Positions 60,655 to 64,000 of a DNA stretch of 64,000 nucleotides are shown here, one piece after another. The position numbers and the translations under genes were made by a program. Each line of letters starts with the position of its first letter. The first letter of the stretch is position 1. This stretch comes from Lachnospiraceae bacterium UBA7026 (GTDB lineage: Bacteria; Bacillota; Clostridia; Lachnospirales; Lachnospiraceae): positions 1 to 64,000 of the forward strand of contig DLBH01000054.1 in the NCBI GenBank assembly GCA_002494165.1. Reading direction: 5' to 3'. The notes below the pieces were generated by a model. The model saw nothing but the letters and a program-made list of their open reading frames with translations, did not search any database and was not told the origin of the DNA.

Positions 60655-63072
60655 TCAGCAGTCCATTTGGGCCGCGATCTGTTCCACGGTCTGCTTGATC
60701 TCCTTGCGGAGGAACATATCCTTGAGAGACTGGTCATAGGGTGGGTAGGCGATGCCAAACTCTGTGACGATGCCGGTGATCAGGTCGGCGTCTGTCACAT
60801 CAAAGGCGGGATTATATGTCTTAACCCCTTCCGGTACCATAGGCTTCTCATACCACATGGAGGTGATCTCCTGGCCCTTGCGCTGTTCTATGACGATGCC
60901 CGCTCCATCAGGAATAGAAAGGTCGATGGTGGATGTGGGCGCACATACATAGAAGGGAACGCCATAACGTTTGGCGGCCAGGGCGGCCATGGAAGTTCCG
61001 ATCTTGTTGGCCGTGTCTCCGTTGGCGGCTACCCGGTCACAGCCTACAAAGACTGCCTTGATGGCGCCGGTCCGCATGAGGGAGGCTGACATGTTGTCAC
61101 AGAGGACGGTCACATCCATGCCGGCACTGGAAAGTTCAAAACTGGTGAGGCGGGCTCCCTGGAGGAGGGGCCGGGTCTCATCACAGTAGATCTTAAAATT
61201 ATAGCCCTGCTCGTGGCCCAGATACATGGGGGCGGTGGCCGTGCCGTACTTGACTGTAGCAAGCTGGCCCGCGTTGCAGTGGGTCAGGAGGCCGTCTCCC
61301 GGTTTCACCAGGGAGAGACCGTAACGGCCTATGGACCGGCATACCTGGATGTCCTCGTCCCGGATAGTGATGGCTTCATCGTGGAGGGCCTTGACTATGT
61401 CGGAAAGAGGCTGGTCCTTATGGGCCTGGACGATCCGGTCCATCCGGGCCAGGGCCCAGGAAAGATTCACCGCGGTGGGGCGGGAGGAATTCAGGTATTC
61501 CGATGCCGCCTGGTACTTGCGGTAAAATGCTTCGAAGGAAGCGGTGTCTTCTGCTTCCTGGCCTGCTGTCTGCTTCGCTTCCAGCTCGCCGGCGATGTCC
61601 CTGGCTGCCAGGTAGATGCCGATGGCAGCGGTCACGCCGATGGCCGGGGCTCCCCGGACTTTGAGCTGGTAGATGGCCTCCCAGATGTCTTCCTGTTTGG
61701 TAAGGGAAAGAATCTCGATACGGGAAGGCAGCTTGGTCTGGTCTATGATGACCAGGGAATGGCTGTAGTCGTCTAGGTTTACGGTATCAAAATCAAGAAT
61801 GGTCTTCTTTGGACCGATGGTCTGGTTCTGGGGATCCACCTGGTGGATGGCCCGCTCCATGGCGTCCATGTAAACGGAGGCATCGGTGAAGGAAGTCCGG
61901 TGGAGGATCAGGTCCTTGCCCAGAGTCAGGATAATCCTTTCCGCCTGGGACCTCTTATCCGGATCTTCTATGAGGCTGATTGCCTTGCTGTGGTTCTGGC
62001 CGATGATCCGGCGCAGGCACTCTGTTCCGGCATAGCCGGCGGCATCAGCCATGACAGCCTCCAGGTAGGCTTCCGGGAAGCCGGGGCTGTCTGCCAGGGG
62101 GTCAATGGCCTTGCTGGCATAGGCTTTGGAGAATTTCTTTTTGAAGAGGTCTACCACTTCCAGGATGGTGCACATGCACCAGCCGCAGAAATAAGCCCTG
62201 TCAGAAGAGTCTTCTATGGTGGCGTTACCATTGGCCCAGGCCAGACAGAGGCTGGCGATGACATTTCCCAGGTCATAGCCCATGGGGCCGAAAAAGGCGA
62301 ACTCCGGGTTAAAGACCATGGTGTGGTCCTGGTTGACAAAGATGGATCCGCTGTGGAGGGCTCCGTGGATCAGGGCCTGGGGACAGTTCATAAAATGGAA
62401 TCTCAGGTCTGCTACCTGGGTCCGCAGCTGGCCGTCTCTATAAATGTAGTCTTTAACAAAAGCCTCTGTGGGCGGGAAAATGTCATTGCGGCAGTTATAA
62501 TCCAGGACAGGCTCGCCCAGGACCAGGTTCTCCGTGATATCACAGAGTTCCGGATTAGCGAAGCTGGAAACCAGCTTCTTTTTCTCCGTGTGGTTCATGG
62601 TGATGTCGCTGGTATAGAAAAGGGTCTGCAGCAGAAAATCCGTAATCTGGTCCGCGAAGGCCGGATAGGTCTTGTGAGCCATGAGGCCTTCTTCCATCAG
62701 TTCATGGCCGGCCATACCGTCCATGATCATGGCAAACATGTTCCCGTCGCAGAGATAGACCTCCGGCACCTGGCCTGGACAGAGGGCCTGCTGCAGCTGC
62801 AGGATATTCTCCTCGATGGGGCCCCGGTCTTCGGCCTGGGCCAGGCAGTTGTTCCTGGTCAGGCGGAGCAGCTGGGGGTCTGCCTGTTTGACGATGAGGG
62901 TCTTGCCGTCCTTGTCCGAAAGACGGAAGATATGACTTAGCTGGCCATCTCCGATCTCCTGGCAGGTAAGGGCAGCGTCCTGGGGGAAGTAGGACAGTTT
63001 GTCCTGGACATAAGCAGGAACGTCCTTGGTTTCCATTAAAAAATAGCTATTGTAACTGGCCAATATATTCAC
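60655..63072 (-). CDS. Fusion of methylthioribose-kinase-like and MTR-1-P isomerase (MtnK-MtnA)
   Basis: This 805-residue fusion protein's residues 1-~425 resemble 5-methylthioribose kinase: IGDGQLSHIF, TLIVKQA, LLQTLFYTSDITM, NPELCDITENLV, ALIHGALHSGSIFV, FNPEFAFFGPMGYDLGNVIA. The two family signatures HGDLHTGS and DPEF(A)FYGPMGFD have lost their aspartates (HGA, NPEF), so kinase activity is doubtful. Residues ~430-805 are S-methyl-5-thioribose-1-phosphate isomerase: KVRGAPAIG, THCNAGQLAT (catalytic Cys ~597), CDNMSASLM (catalytic Asp ~657), GCDRVAANGDTANKIGT, PTSTIDL, all intact. The pathway is salvage of methylthioadenosine or 5'-deoxyadenosine sugars. It lies behind a class II aldolase on the same strand. 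No obvious break or frameshift exists. Confidence 0.9.
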   Translation of the reverse strand: MNILASYNSYFLMETKDVPAYVQDKLSYFPQDAALTCQEIGDGQLSHIFRLSDKDGKTLIVKQADPQLLRLTRNNCLAQAEDRGPIEENILQLQQALCPGQVPEVYLCDGNMFAMIMDGMAGHELMEEGLMAHKTYPAFADQITDFLLQTLFYTSDITMNHTEKKKLVSSFANPELCDITENLVLGEPVLDYNCRNDIFPPTEAFVKDYIYRDGQLRTQVADLRFHFMNCPQALIHGALHSGSIFVNQDHTMVFNPEFAFFGPMGYDLGNVIASLCLAWANGNATIEDSSDRAYFCGWCMCTILEVVDLFKKKFSKAYASKAIDPLADSPGFPEAYLEAVMADAAGYAGTECLRRIIGQNHSKAISLIEDPDKRSQAERIILTLGKDLILHRTSFTDASVYMDAMERAIHQVDPQNQTIGPKKTILDFDTVNLDDYSHSLVIIDQTKLPSRIEILSLTKQEDIWEAIYQLKVRGAPAIGVTAAIGIYLAARDIAGELEAKQTAGQEAEDTASFEAFYRKYQAASEYLNSSRPTAVNLSWALARMDRIVQAHKDQPLSDIVKALHDEAITIRDEDIQVCRSIGRYGLSLVKPGDGLLTHCNAGQLATVKYGTATAPMYLGHEQGYNFKIYCDETRPLLQGARLTSFELSSAGMDVTVLCDNMSASLMRTGAIKAVFVGCDRVAANGDTANKIGTSMAALAAKRYGVPFYVCAPTSTIDLSIPDGAGIVIEQRKGQEITSMWYEKPMVPEGVKTYNPAFDVTDADLITGIVTEFGIAYPPYDQSLKDMFLRKEIKQTVEQIAAQMDC

Positions 63073-63109
63073 CTCTCTCCAAAAGGTATGTTTGTATGCT
63101 GGACATTCT

Positions 63110-63255
63110 GAAAAATCAGAAGCCCGGCGGGTTGTTTTGTTTATCAGCTTTCTGATAAGCCATAAGCCTTGCGGTTTTTGCTTGTCTGTTTTTTTTAAAA
63201 AGCCAGAAGCCTGAGGCTATTTGTTTATCAGCTTTTTGAAAAGCCAAAAATCTAA
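63110..63255. repeat. Three ~45-bp degenerate repeats between aldolase and fusion genes
   Basis: The string AGCTTT(C/T)TGA(T/A)AAGCCA(T/A)AA and partners (AAAAAGCCAGAAGCCTGAGG; TTGTTTATCAGC) recur between the aldolase stop (63262) and the fusion gene start (63072). The array lies within the presumed operon. Confidence 0.6.
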
Positions 63256-63261
63256 ATGTGT

Positions 63262-63921
63262 TTATTCGTCTTCTTTTTTTACAGTCTGGCCATAGGAGCC
63301 GAAACGAGTGGCCATGGACTCCATCTCCTGGTCTGATAGGATGACCGGCTTGCCGATGGAAAGGGCCTTCACGTAAACCTTGGCACAAAACTCAATCTGC
63401 TGGGCCACATCGAAGGCACGCATCAGGTCGGGACCTCCGGCGATCAGTCCATGATTGGCCATGAGGGCGGCCTGGCGGTCTTCCATGGCTTGGAAGGTCA
63501 GCTCTGCCAGCTCCCTGGTGCCAAAGGAGGCGTAGCCGCCGCAACGGACGTTCTTGCCGGCAAAGGCAACAAGATAGCTGGAAGCAGGCAGGTCCATCCG
63601 GTTGGTGGCCAGGACAGTACAGTAGGTACTGTGGGCATGGACAAGGGCCCTGATATCAGGTCTTTTCTCATAAAAGATACGGTGGAGCTCCAGTTCGCTG
63701 GAGGGCTTGCGGCAACCTTCAACCACCCTGCCCTGTAGGTCTAAAACCACGATATCCGAGGCCTCCATATCAAAATAATCCATGCCGCTGGGTGTGAGGG
63801 CAAACAGACCGGAGTCTGGGTCGAAGACGCTGATATTGCCTCCTGTTCCCACGGTGAGGCCGGATTCGATCAGTTTCCTGGAGTAGCTAACAATCTCTTT
63901 TCTCACATTTTCTAGCAGCAT
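63262..63921 (-). CDS. Class II aldolase (Ald2/FucA type)
   Basis: This 219-residue zinc-dependent aldolase shows GLTVGTGGNISVFD, TPSGMDY, catalytic Glu in KPSSELELH, zinc ligands in VHAHSTYCT and MANHGLI. All are intact, and length is normal. Such enzymes split L-fuculose-1-P, ribulose-5-P or, in the DHAP shunt, 5-(methylthio)ribulose-1-P and 5-deoxyribulose-1-P to DHAP and an aldehyde. Adjacency to an MtnA isomerase fusion makes the last option likely. The start at 63921 follows AGGGAGG. It is first gene of the operon, 189 bases before the fusion. Confidence 0.92.
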   Translation of the reverse strand: MLLENVRKEIVSYSRKLIESGLTVGTGGNISVFDPDSGLFALTPSGMDYFDMEASDIVVLDLQGRVVEGCRKPSSELELHRIFYEKRPDIRALVHAHSTYCTVLATNRMDLPASSYLVAFAGKNVRCGGYASFGTRELAELTFQAMEDRQAALMANHGLIAGGPDLMRAFDVAQQIEFCAKVYVKALSIGKPVILSDQEMESMATRFGSYGQTVKKEDE

Positions 63922-63944
63922 GGCAAATCCTCCCTTTTAAATAT

Positions 63945-63973
63945 ATTGTAAATTTGCGGGGTGGCAAAGTCAA
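63945..63973 (-). promoter_or_regulatory. Promoter of the aldolase-MtnK/MtnA operon
   Basis: On the minus strand, TTGACT (63973-63968), a 17-base spacer, TACAAT (63950-63945). It lies about 25 bases before the aldolase start codon. Confidence 0.75.
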
Positions 63974-64000
63974 TTGTTTTTGCCGCGTAAAAAGAGTAAA

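Noticed and set aside
1-64000. tRNA, rRNA, tmRNA, RNase P, SRP RNA and classical riboswitches
   Set aside because: I looked for cloverleaf arms, the CCA-end pattern and the best-known conserved cores in gene-free stretches and saw none; this is a visual check only.

Overview
The window looks like chromosomal DNA of an anaerobic Gram-positive of the Clostridia, most probably a Lachnospiraceae-type organism. The basis is the glgC-glgD-spoVG block, the dnaD-dnaC(dnaI)-type operon, a long-form PRPP synthetase, LPXTG/SpaA pilins with class C sortase, DUF3783, DivIVA and lipobox lipoproteins. No rRNA, tRNA, CRISPR array or prophage was recognised.

Layout. (1) 1-14.9 kb is a surface-adhesin/pilus island. 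It holds the 3' part of a SpaA/fibro-slime adhesin, a decayed VWA adhesin, an intact 2189-residue adhesin, a small coiled-coil protein plus a signal peptidase I, a short adhesin relic, and a 600-residue LPSTG pilin. (2) 15-17.5 kb is a scar zone: a membrane-protein remnant, a six-helix membrane protein, an IS200-type element abutting its stop codon, and a minus-strand group with a truncated acetyltransferase. (3) 17.9-19.8 kb encodes a lipoprotein and a secreted GHL10-type glycosidase. (4) 20-23.1 kb resumes the pilus system: class C sortase, LPQTG pilin and a second sortase. (5) 23.2-33 kb carries CBS, DivIVA, HAD, SAM methyltransferase, a large exported protein with a degenerate C39-like end, and a bifunctional PBP1. 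(6) 33.2-39 kb (minus strand) is prs, dnaC/dnaI-like, dnaD-like, a cluster of DnaA boxes and murC. (7) 39.4-54.1 kb (mostly plus) is glgC, glgD, spoVG, a CDP-glycerol-type transferase, pth-mfd, a PrsA-like foldase, DUF3783, a CBS protein and an RsmF-type rRNA methyltransferase. (8) 54.2-60.4 kb holds two tandem giant MscS-type channels, each with large extracytoplasmic sensor regions. (9) 60.6-63.9 kb (minus) is a class II aldolase followed by an MtnK-MtnA fusion.

The strongest leads are listed here. The MtnK-MtnA fusion has lost both signature aspartates of its kinase half but keeps an intact isomerase, and sits beside an aldolase of the type used in the 5-thioribose/5-deoxyribose (DHAP) shunt. 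The tandem sensor-MscS channels form a second lead. Five perfect, co-oriented DnaA boxes lie upstream of the dnaD-dnaC operon. Two promoters in the pilus island align without gaps over about 106 bp. Degenerate 30-45 bp tandem repeats fill many 3' flanks and also extend several housekeeping proteins. A strongly structured 220-bp gene-free stretch lies upstream of the 51.9-kb CBS gene. All functional statements rest on motif reading only; no database search was run.
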